64,000 bases of DNA from positions 20,486,001-20,550,000 of the forward strand of contig NC_065576.1 of the NCBI RefSeq assembly GCF_937616625.2. The letters are read 5' to 3'. Made by a program: the position numbers and the translations under genes. Under the pieces are notes generated by a model, which was not told where the DNA came from, did no database searches, and worked only from the letters and a program-made list of their open reading frames with translations. Source of the stretch: Mercurialis annua. Its lineage: Eukaryota > Streptophyta > Magnoliopsida > Malpighiales > Euphorbiaceae. This document shows positions 11,880 through 23,300 of this stretch, piece by piece (positions within the stretch are counted from its first letter, which is position 1; every line of letters begins with the position of its first letter).

Positions 11880-12913
11880 GCAGAGGCGTAGGACGCGGTG
11901 CTGCAGGGGGTGCTCAAGCACCAGGTGCGGCACAACCTGAGTTGGACGATTTCGACTTCAACACGTTTTTGGCTGGAGTCGCTGCGTTACAACTCAACCA
12001 GGTTCAGCTGCAAGCGGGACAGGTCGCTTTGCAGGATCAATATGCGGTTTTGGGTCAGATTGCTCAGCAACAGCAACCACAGGATGGTGGTGCAGTAGTT
12101 GGTGGTGTCGGAACCACTGACAGGGATCTGGCATTGGCTTACATGAGGCTGAAGCCAACTGAGTTTGACGGTTCTGGAGACGCGCTGGATTTTCTCGAGG
12201 AGGTTGAGCAGAATGCTCGGCGACTTCAGGCTACTAAGCGTCAGACCATCGTTCTAGTCGAGATATCCATGAAGGGTTCAGCTGGGGACTGGTTTCGTGG
12301 CTATGTTCATGCTGACATGGCTACCATCTCTTGGGCTCAGTTTGTGGAGAGATTCAGAGCTTTCTTCTTGCCGTTTTCAGTGACAGAGGGTCACAGAGAC
12401 ATGTTGCTTTCACTTACTAGGGATGATAGGTCGGTATCCGAGTACACGACAGAGTTTGTGAGGTTGGGTCGGTTCGCTCCGGACTTGCAGACAGATCAGC
12501 AAAGGGTGAACAACAGATACGTAAAAGGCTTAGGGCGTGATTTTGTGAGTTTGCTGACTGAGACACGCAGAGATTTTACAAACAAAGTAGACAGTGCTCG
12601 GCGTATGGAGAACTCGTTATTGCAGTTTGGGGATATTTCTGGTCCTTCTCAGACCAAGAAGTCTTCTGGCCGTGGATAGCAGAGTGGTGGTGGTAGCTAC
12701 CAATCGGCACCTTCTCAGTACAAGAACAAGAAGAGGGGTGTCAAGAAGAGCTATCAGCCGTACACCTACAGTTCAGGCAACATCGGTAGCAGCCGCAGTT
12801 TTGGGCGTGGTAACGGTGGAGGTGCTAGTATTCCTTTCTGCCAGAACTGCAGACGTCGACATCCAGGCGAGTGTCGTTTAGCACCAGGGGGTTGTTTTAC
12901 TTGTGGCCAGCCG

Positions 12914-13602
12914 GACACTTTGCGAGAGGGTGTCAGGCATCTCGGCAGCAAATGTCGGCAGCTAGCGTTGCTCAGCCATCCTATCAGAGTCAGAGACCAG
13001 TGTTCTCTGCACCAGCAGGATTTTCTCAACCTGCTGCTTCTTTTGGTGGCCAGCGGGGCCGAGGTTCTGGAGGCCGTGGTTTTGGAGGCCGTGGCAACGG
13101 CGGTAGAGGTTCTAGTAGTTATGGTACCGGACAGAGCTCTCAGCAGCAGAGTCAGGGCCAGGCCAGAGTTTTAGCCTTGACTTCTCAAGATGCTCACGCA
13201 TCTAACGCAGTGGTGCAAGGTACTATTCAGATCGCGTTTGTAGATGCCTTAGTTTTATTTGATGCGGGTGCAACCCATTCTTTTGTGTCTACGTGTTTTG
13301 CTGCTAAGTTGGGTGTAACACCAACGAGTTTGAGTGAACCTTTATCTGTTTCTACTCCTTTGTCTGATTGTGTGGTGGTGGACGTTGTGTATCCATCGTG
13401 TCCCGTGGTTATCCATGGGAGACACTTGCGTGCTGATTTGGTTGTTTTGGATGTTCTTTCGTTTGACGTAATTTTGGGGATGGATTGGCTGGCACGCCAT
13501 TATGCTTCGATCGACTGTCGAGGGAAGTCGGTTGAGTTTCGGATTCCAGGTGATCTACCCTTTTTTTTGAAGGGGAAAAGGCAGAGACACCGAAGAATCT
13601 AA
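12914..13602 (+). pseudogene. Aspartic protease region (Ty3/gypsy)
   Basis: After the frameshift the frame encodes the second half of the CCHC knuckle (HFARGC), a Gly/Arg/Gln-rich linker, then a retropepsin-like domain. The active-site motif is VLFDAGATHSF with its Asp at 13261; the usual third-group residue Ser/Thr of D-S/T-G is Ala here. A second conserved block is DVILGMDWLARHYASIDC, typical of gypsy proteases. Near 13560-13570 a run of eight T marks another frame change, and this frame then stops at 13602. The enzyme would cut the Gag-Pol polyprotein. Confidence 0.8.
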
Positions 13603-14289
13603 TTTCTGCGATCAAGGCAAAGCGGATGATGAGTAAGGGTTGTCAAGCTTTCTTAGCTGTGGTTCGAGACATGGATGCTGAGGTGGGCAGTATGAACACT
13701 GTCCCTATAGTGAATGACTTCACTGACGTTTTTTCAGAGGAGTTGCCTGGATTTCCACTTGATCGGGATATCGAGTTCTGCATTGACGTTGTTCCTCGAA
13801 CTGGTCTTATTTCGATACCGCCGTATCGGATGGCTCTTGCTGAGCTGAAGGAGTTGAAGGAGCAGTTACAAGAACTTTTGGACAGTGGCTTCATCAGACC
13901 GAGTACTTCTCCATGGGGTGCTCCGGTTCTGTTTGTTAAGAAGAAAGATGGTTCCTTTCGGCTTTGTATCGATCACAGGCAGTTGAATAAGGCTACCATC
14001 AAGAACAGATATCCTCTTCCTCGCATCGACGATTTGTTTGATCAGTTGCAGGGTGCGAAGTGCTTTTCCAAGATTGACTTGAGATCCAGGTATCATCAAC
14101 TTCGGATTCGGGACGTCGATGTGCCTAAGACTGCTTTCAGAACGCGTTATGGGCATTTAGAGTTTCTAGTCATGTCGTTTGGGTTCACTAACGCACTAGC
14201 AGCGTTTATGGACATGATGAATCTGGTCTTCAAGCCGTTTTTAGATCAGTTTGTTATCGTCTGCATTGATTGCTATTTGATTTCCAAGG
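13603..14289 (+). pseudogene. Reverse transcriptase, C-terminally truncated (Ty3/gypsy)
   Basis: The frame covers the fingers and palm of a Ty3/gypsy [69 protein letters not shown] (containing the first catalytic Asp) and [18 protein letters not shown]. The YxDD box reads CIDC, so its second Asp is lost. The frame then runs into LTR sequence at about 14290 and stops at 14297. Thumb, RNase H and integrase are absent, so a deletion joined mid-RT to the interior of the 3' LTR. Confidence 0.88.
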
Positions 14290-16087
14290 ATGGCTAATTG
14301 GCCAAAATGTCACTAAAATTGTTAGTTTAAATAAATTTAACTATAGTTGTTTGTTTTTAAGCGTTTGGATTTCGTTTTGATTTTAATTTGACAACTTGAA
14401 AACGATAATTAGTTTATAATTTAAATTAGTATAATTACACGGGCGATTATATTTAATGTTGATTTAAATGTTATTTTGGAAAATTTACAATTTAACCCCT
14501 GAACGTTTTTATAACTTAATTAGGTAAGTTTTTGGGTTAATAACTTTATACTTTGTTTTAATTATAACAAAAGTAATTAATTTGATTTCGGGTATCAAAT
14601 TGGCTAAAGTACAATTTAGTCCCTAATTGGCTAAAGTACAGTTTAGTTCCTAATTGGCTAAAGTACAGTTTAGTCCCTAAACTTTATAAAACTTATTTGG
14701 TCAAGTTTTGGTTTGTAACTTAGGTTACTAAATTTGCAAATATTGAATTCTAGATAATTATTTTATTAAATTATTTTAAATCTATAAATTCGGGTTTATA
14801 AATTTAATAAGTTTTATTTTGGGTTAGACTGTGGTCGCCCGACAAGTAAGAAGAAGCTTGGTAGTTTTTAATAACTCGGCTGACTCACTAATATGGATTT
14901 TAACTTGGGTTAATTTAAATTATTTTACGAATCTATTTAAATATGTTTATATGATTTGTACTCTATAACTGGGGTTATATTTAGAATGCATTTAATATAA
15001 GTGTTTATTAAATGTGGCTTGATATTGTGTTGTGCTAGTCCTACGTGGTGTCTAGTACTCTTTAGAGTTAGGGTCTTGTTTTAATTATGATTTTAATATT
15101 TTATTTAGACCCGTCGACTGTTCGTACTTCAGAGGCGAACCAGAGTTAGATTGCTTGTCAAGTTTCACGTGGAACAGCAAGCAGTGAGTTTATATCTCTA
15201 TTTACCTCTTTATTAAGCAAATGTTATATTTTATATATATATATATGTATAAACAGCTTTTGAACTGTTTTCGGCATTGTGGATTTGATTTGTAACGTGC
15301 TACTCGATGGGCATCATCGGGACTGCGTGCGCACCGGTAATGATTATGGTAATGAGGTAGGTTTGAGATACGTCTCACCTTAGTGAGGGCACCGGTGGAA
15401 GATACGTCTCCTGGACTCACTATTTATTAAGTGATAGTCGGGGATCGGTTGTTGAGATACGTCTCACCGACACGACAATGGATTTAGAATTGTGGATTAG
15501 GGTTTCATTGATAATCCATAATGAAATTGTTTTATTAAACGTTTTTAAAGGTTTTTAACTTAATAAATGTAAATGGTTATATAAACTCTACTCAGTAAAT
15601 CTGACCCTGTTGTTTTCCCAAATTTTCCAGGTTTATGATTTGAGCTTTGGTCGATCTCCGTTTCTTCATTCTCGGAGGTTTTTATTTTATTTTCAGAATA
15701 AAAGAGTCGAACTGTTTTAAACTCTTAGACCGCAGTAGTAGTATCAGTTATTCATGTCTTAGTCTTTTATTTATATTTTAGACTATTGTTTGTTGGATTG
15801 GTCCAACTATCAATTTATCAGCTTTGGCATGATTACAGTGTTTATGGAATTATATATATTGCCATGCTGTTAGACATTATTTTGAAATAAGCGTACTTCA
15901 AATATATGTTGTTATATTGTACTTCTAGATTAGGTTGAAGCCTCGGTTGCCCCCGAGCATGTGATTTTCTGCAGGTTTATTGTTTTAAATGTTATAAATT
16001 GGTTATCCGAAAGGCTAGCTACCGGTGTTGGTACAACCATACACATACCCTAGCGCCGGTCACGATTCATGAAAATGGGTCGTGACA
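14290..16087 (+). repeat. 3' LTR of coding element
   Basis: It matches 8247-9833 from 14511 onward and extends further 5' to about 14290, where it also matches the minus-strand LTR ending at 29194. Differences include an 11-bp deletion near 14750 and about twenty substitutions. It ends TCGTGACA at 16087 and abuts the outer LTR fragment directly. The stem-loop (about 15303-15321), GAGATACGTCTC repeats and CTGAC..CCAG|G block are all kept. Confidence 0.88.
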
Positions 16088-16731
16088 CTTGCTTACGCTT
16101 GTATATATATATATGACGAGGATTTGTTCCCGTCCACTCTGGGTTTATCAGTATGCTATGTCATACTTACGCTGGGATCATTTCAATACTGTTTTCCATA
16201 ATCATACTATATTAGTATAAAATGTTTTGATTTAAGGGTTTTAAACTTAATAAATGTAAATAGTATTGCGAACTCATCTCAGTATATCTGACCCCGATGT
16301 TTTCCCAAATTTTCCAAGTTTATGATTTGAAAGCTGGTCCACTCCGATTCTTTTGATTCCTCGGAGGTTTTATGTTATTTAAACTAGTTACTGTTTTCGA
16401 ACTCTTAGACCGCAGTAGAACTAGTTTATATATTACTTTGGTTATTGCACATTGGGATTGTCGGTTGTCCGATTGTTTATTATTGGCATGTTTACTCTGT
16501 ATTATTTTATTATTATATTTAAGGCATGCTGTTGAGCATTTCAGATGTTAAGTTATTTATATTAGAACTGTCATATAAATTGCTAGATTTAGGTTGGACT
16601 CTCGGTTGCCCCCGAGTAGTGTTCTGCAGGTTTATATGTTTGATTGTTTTCCGCAAGGCTTGCTACGGGTTTTGGTACGACCATACCCATACCCTAGCGC
16701 TGGTCACGATTCATGAAATTGGGTCGTGAGA
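16088..16731 (+). repeat. 3' LTR fragment of outer element
   Basis: It is 644 bp matching 4458-5100 of the outer 5' LTR, starting CTTGCTTACGC and ending TCGTGAGA, then the GAAAG target duplication. The first ~2.1 kb of this LTR are missing. Confidence 0.88.
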
Positions 16732-19700
16732 GAAAGAAGTCCTAACGTTTGACCTTTTTAGTGATTTAAGCCAAACGTTTAAAAACGTTACGAAACAAAT
16801 CCAACTGTTTCCCCGTTTTAACAATTTAAGCCAAACGTTTAAAACGTTTTGAAACAAATCCTAATGCTTCACCTTTTTAGTGATTTAAGACAAATGTTTT
16901 AAACGTTATAGAATGAATCCTAACGTTTAACCTAATTAGCAATTTAAGCCAAACGTTTGAAAACGTTACAAAACAAATTCTAACGTTTCCCCTTCTTAGC
17001 GATTTAAGCCAAACGTTTAAAACATTTCGAAACAAATCCTAACGTTTCACCTTTTTAGCAATTTATGCAAATTGTTTTAAACGTACGAAACAAATCCTAA
17101 CGTTTCACCTTTTTACCGATTTAATCCAAATGTTTAAATTGTTACGGAACAAATCCTAACGTTTGACCTTTGTAGTGTTTTAAGCCAAACATTTAAAATG
17201 CTACGAAATAAATCCAAACGTTTATAACGTTACGAAACAAATCCTAACGTTTCACCTTTTCAGCGATTTAAGCCAAACGTTTAAAAGATTACAAAACCAA
17301 TCCAAACTTTTCACCCTTTTAGCGATTTAAGCCAAAAGTTATAAAACGCTAAGAAACAAATCCAAGCGTTTTGTCTTTTTAGCGATTTCAGTTAAACGTT
17401 TAAACGGTTTCGAAAAAAAAATCCAAACGTTTCACCTTTTTAGCGAGTTATGCAAACGTTTAAAACGTTATAAAACCAATCCAAACATTTAAAACATTAC
17501 GAAACAAATCCCAACGTTTCTCCTTTTTAGCAATTTAGGCCAAACGTTTAAAACGTTACGAAATAAATCCTAGCGTTTCACATTTTTAGCGATTTAAGCT
17601 AAACGTTTAAAATATTAAGAAACAAATCTAAACATTTCACATATTTAGCGATTTAAGCCAAACGTTTAAAATATTACGAAATAAATCCAAGCGTTAACAA
17701 CGTTACGAAACAAATTCTAACGTTTCACTTTTTTAGCGATTTAAGCAAAACGTTTAAAAACGTTACGAAACAAATCCAAACGTTTCTCCATTTTAGCAAC
17801 TTAAGCCAAATGTTTAAAACGTTGCAAAACCATTCCAAACGTTTAAAACGTTACGAACCAAATCCTAACGTTTCCCCTTTTTAGTGAATTAAGCCAAACG
17901 TTTAAACCGTTTTGAAACAAATCCAAATGTTTCACCTTTTTATCGATTTAAGCCAAACATTTAAAACGTTACGAAACCAATCTAAACGTTTAAAAAATTA
18001 CGAAACAAATCCTAATGTTTAACCTTTTTGGAGGTTTAAGCCAAACGTTTAAAACTTTACTAAACAAATCCTAACGTTTCCCCTTTCTAGCGATTTAAGC
18101 TAAACATTTAAAATATTACGAAACATATCAAAATGTTTCACCTTTTTAGCGATTTAAGCCAAACGATTAAAATGTTACGAAACAAATCCAAACGTTAACA
18201 ACGTTACGAAACAAATCCTAACGTTTCACCTTTTTAGCAATTTAAGCCAAACGTTTAAAAACGTTATGAAACGAATCCTAAAGTTTCCCGTTTTTAGCGA
18301 TTTAAGCAAAATGTTTAAAACCTTTTGAAACAAATACAAACATTTCACCTTTTAGGGATATAAGCTAAACGTTTATTACGTTATGAAACCAATCCAATCG
18401 TTTACAACGCTACGAAAAAAAATCCTAATGTTTCACCTTTTTAGCGATTTAAGGCAACATTTACAAACGTTACGAAACAAATCCAAATGTTTATCCTTTT
18501 TAGCGATTTAAGCCAAACGTTTAAAACGTCACGAAACAAATCCAAACATTTAATCTTTTTAGCTATTGAAACCTCCAAACGTTTAATACGCTACGTAACA
18601 AATACTACGCTTCACCATTTTAGAGATTAAAGCCAGACATTTAAAACGTTAAGAAAAAAATCAAAACGTTTAAAACGTTACGAAACAAATCAAAATATTT
18701 CACCTTTTTAGCGATTTAAGCCAAACGTTTAAAACATTACAAAACCAATACAAACGTTTCACCTTTTTAGCGATTTAAACCATACGTTAAAAAACGTTAA
18801 GAAACAAATCCAAACGTTTCACCTTTTTAGCGAATTAAGCCAAAAGTTTTGAACTTTTCGAAATAAATCCAAACGTTTCACCTTTTTAGCGAGTTAAGCC
18901 AAACGTTTAAAATGTTATGAAACCAATCCAAACGTTGAAAACGATATGAAATAAATAACATCGTTTCTCTTTTTTAGCGATTTAAGTCAAACGTTTAAAA
19001 CTTTACGAAAAAAATCATAACGTTTCACCTTTTTAGCAATTTCAGCAAAACATTCAAAACAATACAAAACAAAACTAAATGTTTCCCCTTTTTAGTGATT
19101 TAAGCCAAACGTTTAAAATGTTACGAAATAAATCCAGACGTTAACAACGTTATGAAACAAATCCTAACGTTTCTCCTTTTTAGCGATTTAAGCCAAACGT
19201 TTAAAAACGTTACGAAACAAATCCAAATGTTTCACCTTTTTAGCGAGTTAAGCCAAACGTTTAAAACGTTAAGAAACCAATCCAAACGTTTAAAACGTAA
19301 CAAAACAAATCCTAACGTTTCACTTTTTTAGCGATTTAAGGCAAACGTTTACAAACGTAACGAAACAAATCCAAAAGTTTCACCTTTTTATCGATTTAAG
19401 CCAAACATTTACTAACCATACAAAACAAATCCAAACGTTTAACCTTTTTAGAAATTTAAGCCAAACGTTTAAAAGTTACGAAACCAATCAAAACATTTAA
19501 ATTTTCAAATTTAAGCGAAACATTGAAATTGTTACGAAACAAATCCAAAACGTTTAAAACGTTACGTAACAAATTCTAATGCTTAACCTTTTTAGCGATT
19601 TAAGTCAAACGTTAAAAACATTAAGAAATAAATCCAAACGTTTAAAACGTTAAGAAACAAATCCTAGCATTTCACCTTTTTAGCGATTTAAGCCAAATGT

Positions 19701-22700
19701 TTAAAACGTTATAAAACCAATCCAAACGTTTCACCTTTTTAGCAATATAGGCCAAACGTTAATAAATGTTAAGAAACAAATTTGAACGTTCTGCCTTTTT
19801 AGCGATTTAAGCCAAACGTTTTATACGTTACGAAACAAATCCTAATGTTTCACCTTTTATCGATTTAAGCTTAATGTTTAAAAAATTATGAAACAAATCC
19901 AAATGTTTCACCTTTTTAGCGATTTAAGCCAAACGTTTAAAACGTTACAAAACAAATACAAACGTTTAAAACGTTACAAAATAAATACAAACGTTTAAAC
20001 CGTTACAAAACAAATCCTAACGTTTCCCCATTGTAGCGATTTTGGCCAAACGTTTCATAATGTTAAGAAGAAATTTAAACGTTTCACCTTTTTAGCGAGT
20101 TAAACCAAACGTTTAAAACAATACGAAACCAATCCAAACATATAAAACCTTACGAAACAAATCCTAATGTTTCACCTTTTTAGCAATTTAAGCCAAACGT
20201 TTAAAACGTTACAAAACCAATCCAAACGTTTCACCTTTTTAGCGATTTAAGGCAAACGTTAAAAAACGTTAAGAAACAAATCCGAACGTTCTGCCATTTT
20301 GGCTATTTAAGCAAAATGTTTAAAACAATACGAAACAAACCCAAACGTTTCACCTTTTCAGCGATTTAAGCCAAACGATTAAAATGTTACGAAACAAATC
20401 CAAACGTTAACAACGTTACGAAATAAATCTTAACGTTTCGCCTTTTTAGCGTTTTAAGCCAAACGTTTAAAAACGTTACAAAAAAAATTCAAATGTTTCA
20501 CCTTTTTAGCGAGTCGAGCCAAATATTTAAAACGTTACAAAACTAATCCAAACGTTTAAAATGTTACGAAACAAATCCAAACGTTTCACCTTTTTAGCGA
20601 TTTAAGGCAGACGTTTACAAACGTTGCAAAACAAATCCAACAGTTTCACCTTTTTATCAATTTAAGCCAAACATTTTCTAACCTTACGAAACAAATCCAA
20701 ACGTTTAATTTTTTTAGCAATTAAAGTCAAACGTTTAAAAAGTTATGAAACAAATCCAAACATTTAACCTTTCAAATTTAATCCAAATGTTGAAAATGAT
20801 ACGAAACAAATCCAAACGTTTAAAACGTTACGTAACAAATTCTAATTTTTCACCTTTTTAGCGATTTAAACCAAACGTTTAAAGCGTTAAGAAATAAATC
20901 AAAACGTTTACGAAACAAATCCTAACGTTTCACCTTTTTGGCAATTTAAGCCTAACGTTTAAAACGTTACAAAACCAATTCAAACGTTTCACCTTTTTAG
21001 CGATTTAAGTCAAACGTTAAAAAATGTTAAGAAACAAATCCGAACGTTCTGCCTTTTTAGCGATATAAGCCAAACGTTTAAAACGTTGTGAAACAAATCC
21101 TAACGTTTCTCATTTTTAGCGATTTAAACCAAACGTTTAAAACGTTACGAAATAAATCCTAACGTTTCACTTTTTAGCGATTTAAGCTAAACGTTTAAAA
21201 CATTACGAAACAAATCAAACGTTTCACCTTTAGCGATTTAAGCGAAACGTGTAAAAAGTTGCTAAGTAAATACAAACGTTAACAACGTTACGAAATAAAT
21301 CCTAACGTTTCAACATTTTAGCGATTTAGGCCAAACGTTTATAACGTTACGAAACAAATCCAAACGTTTTACCTTTTTAGCGAGTTAGGCCAAACGTTTA
21401 AAACGTTACGAAACCAATCAAAACGTATAAAACGCTACGCAACAAATCCTAAGGTTTCACCTTTTTAGCAATTTAAGCCAAACGTTTAAAATGTTACGAA
21501 ACAAATCTTAACGTTTCACCTTTTTAGCGATTCAATCTAAACGTGTAAAACATTACGAAATAAATCCAAACGTTTCACCTTTTTAGCAATTTAAGCCAAA
21601 TGTTTAAATTGTTACGAAACAAATCCAAACGTTAATAACATTACGAAACAAATCCTAACATTTCACCTTTTTAGCGATTAAAGCCGAATGTTTAAAAACG
21701 TTACGAAACAAATCCTAACATTTCACCTTCTTTGCAATTTAAGCCAAACGTTGAAAACTTTCGAAACAAATCCTAACGTTTTACCTTTTTAGCGATTTAA
21801 GCAAAATGTTTTAAACGTTACGAAACAAATTCTAACGTTTCACCTTTTTCATTATTTAAGCCAAACGTATAAAATGTTTCGAAACAAATCAAAACGTTTC
21901 ACCTTTTTAGCAATATAAGCCAAACGTTTAAAACGTTATGAAACCAATCCAAACGTTTCGAAACAAGTCCTAATGTTTCGCCGTTTTAGCGATTTAAGCC
22001 AAACGTTTAAAACGTTACAATACCAATCCAAACGTTTAAAACAATACAAAACATACCCAAATGTTTTACCTTTTTAGCGATTTAAGCCAAACGTTTAAAA
22101 TGTTACGAAACAAATCCAAACGTTAACAACGTTACGAAATAAATCCTAACGTTTTGCCTGTTTAGCGATTTAAGCCAAACGTTTAAAAACGTTACGAAAC
22201 AAATACAAACATTTCACCTATTTAACGAGTTAAGACAAACGTTTAAAACGTTACGAAACCACTCCAAACGTTTAAAACTTTACGAAACAAATCCTAACGT
22301 TTCACCTTTTTAGCGATTTAAGGCAAACGTTTACAAACGTTACGAAACAAATCCAAAACTTTCACCTTTTTATCGATTTAAGCCAAACATTTACTAACCT
22401 TACGAAACAAATCCAAACGTTTAACATTTTTAGCAATTTAAGCCAAAAGTTTAAAGAGTTACGAAACAAATCTAAACATTTAACCTTTCAAATTTAAGCC
22501 AAACGTTGAAAATGTTACGAAATAAATCCAAACGTTTAAAACGCTACGTAAATAATTCTAATGTTTCACCTTTTTAGCGATTTAAGCCAAACGTTTAAAA
22601 CGTTAAGAAATAAATCCAAACGTTTAAAACGTTATGAAACAAATCCTAGTGTTTCACCTTTTTAGCAATTTAAGCCTAACATTTAAAACGTTACAAAACC

Positions 22701-23190
22701 AATCCAAACGTTTCCCCTTTTTTGCGATTTAAGCCAAACGTTAAAAAACGTTTAGAAACGAATCTGAATGTTCTGCCTTTTTAGCTATTTAAGCCAAACT
22801 TTTTAAACGTTTCGAAACAAATCCAAATGTTTCACCTTTTTAGCGAGTTAAGCCAACGTTTAAAACATTACGAAACCTATCCAAACGTTTAAAACGTTAT
22901 GAAACAAATCCTAACGTTTCTCCTTTTTAGCGATTTAAACCAAACGCATAAAACGTTACGAAATAAATCCTAACGTTTCACCTTTTAGCGATTTAAGCTA
23001 AACGTTTAAAACATTACGAAACAAATCCAAACATTTCACCTATATAGCGATTTAAACCAAACGGTTAAAATGTTACGAAACAAATACAAACATTACCAAA
23101 TCCAAATGTTTCACCTTTTTAGCGAGTTAAGCCAATGTTTAAAACACTACGAAACCAATCGAAACGTTTAAAACGTTACGAAACAAATCC
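16732..23190. repeat. Satellite array, right block (~59-bp monomer)
   Basis: This is the same ~59-bp satellite as the left block and resumes after the 14.4-kb insertion; GAAAG at 16732-16736 is the right target duplication. The first kilobase matches the register of copy 1 from about position 475. The 48/1608 marker recurs near 18030. A second higher-order unit is marked by AAACATTTACTAACC-type monomers near 19404, 20670 and 22389, each followed about 100 bp later by a monomer lacking the TTTTTAGC part. The block ends abruptly at 23190 against an LTR sequence. Confidence 0.95.
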
Positions 23191-23300
23191 ATCTTCCTCA
23201 ATGACATAAGTCAGGCTATGGGTACTAAAAATTAGTAACTTGGACCGCCACATCACCATCTTCCTCAATAACATAAGTCACATGCTACGGGTACCGAAAA
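23190..23300. repeat. Direct duplication at the satellite/LTR edge
   Basis: CATCTTCCTCAATGACATA at 23190 recurs as CATCTTCCTCAATAACATA at 23257, followed by further shared sequence; the offset is 67 bp. It lies exactly where satellite ends and LTR sequence begins. Confidence 0.75.

Larger units (their letters stand above)
10157..12913 (+). pseudogene. gag polyprotein, interrupted (Ty3/gypsy)
   Basis: The reading frame starts at ATG 10157 (MNTRTRVAAQQ), meets an in-frame TAG at 10196, then encodes a Gly/Arg-rich stretch. It is split at 10346 by a 1,534-bp solo LTR plus a 5-bp duplication. The added 1,539 bp is a multiple of three, so the frame is unchanged on the far side (11885 onward). A Retrotrans_gag-type capsid region follows (about 12115-12640; YMRLKPTEFDGSGDALDFLE, then GDWFRGY). 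A second TAG lies at 12677. A CCHC knuckle (CFTCGQP..H..C) is broken by a one-base loss near 12912, which moves its second half into the next frame. Gag would package element RNA; this copy cannot be made intact. Confidence 0.85.
8247..16087 (+). mobile_element. Embedded coding Ty3/gypsy element, chromovirus (Tekay/Del)-like, degenerate
   Basis: Order is LTR (5'-truncated), initiator-tRNA primer site, gag, protease, partial reverse transcriptase, LTR. The two LTR copies differ by roughly 1-2% by eye, so the element is recent, yet its genes are broken. RNase H, integrase and the end of RT are gone: RT runs straight into LTR sequence at about 14290. The RT block style ([28 protein letters not shown]) fits the Tekay/Del part of the chromoviruses, but without integrase and its chromodomain the lineage is tentative. 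No target duplication is visible because both edges abut other LTR sequence. Confidence 0.8.
2326..16731 (+). mobile_element. Composite Ty3/gypsy-type insertion (outer non-coding element plus embedded coding element)
   Basis: The whole block is flanked by GAAAG on both sides (2321-2325 and 16732-16736), so its outer ends are one integration event in satellite DNA. The left end is a complete LTR starting TGTAATACCCC. The right end is the last 644 bp of the same LTR family; its terminal ..GTGAGA differs by one base from ..GTGACA at the left LTR's end. In between are a non-coding interior and an embedded coding element (8247-16087). The first ~2.1 kb of the outer 3' LTR and part of the interior are missing. 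I infer that the inner element inserted into the outer 3' LTR and a later deletion removed the left junction. Confidence 0.8.

Noticed and set aside
12766..13029. Antisense frames over gag and pol (also 13643-13894, 13866-14156)
   Set aside because: Shadows of the sense coding frames.
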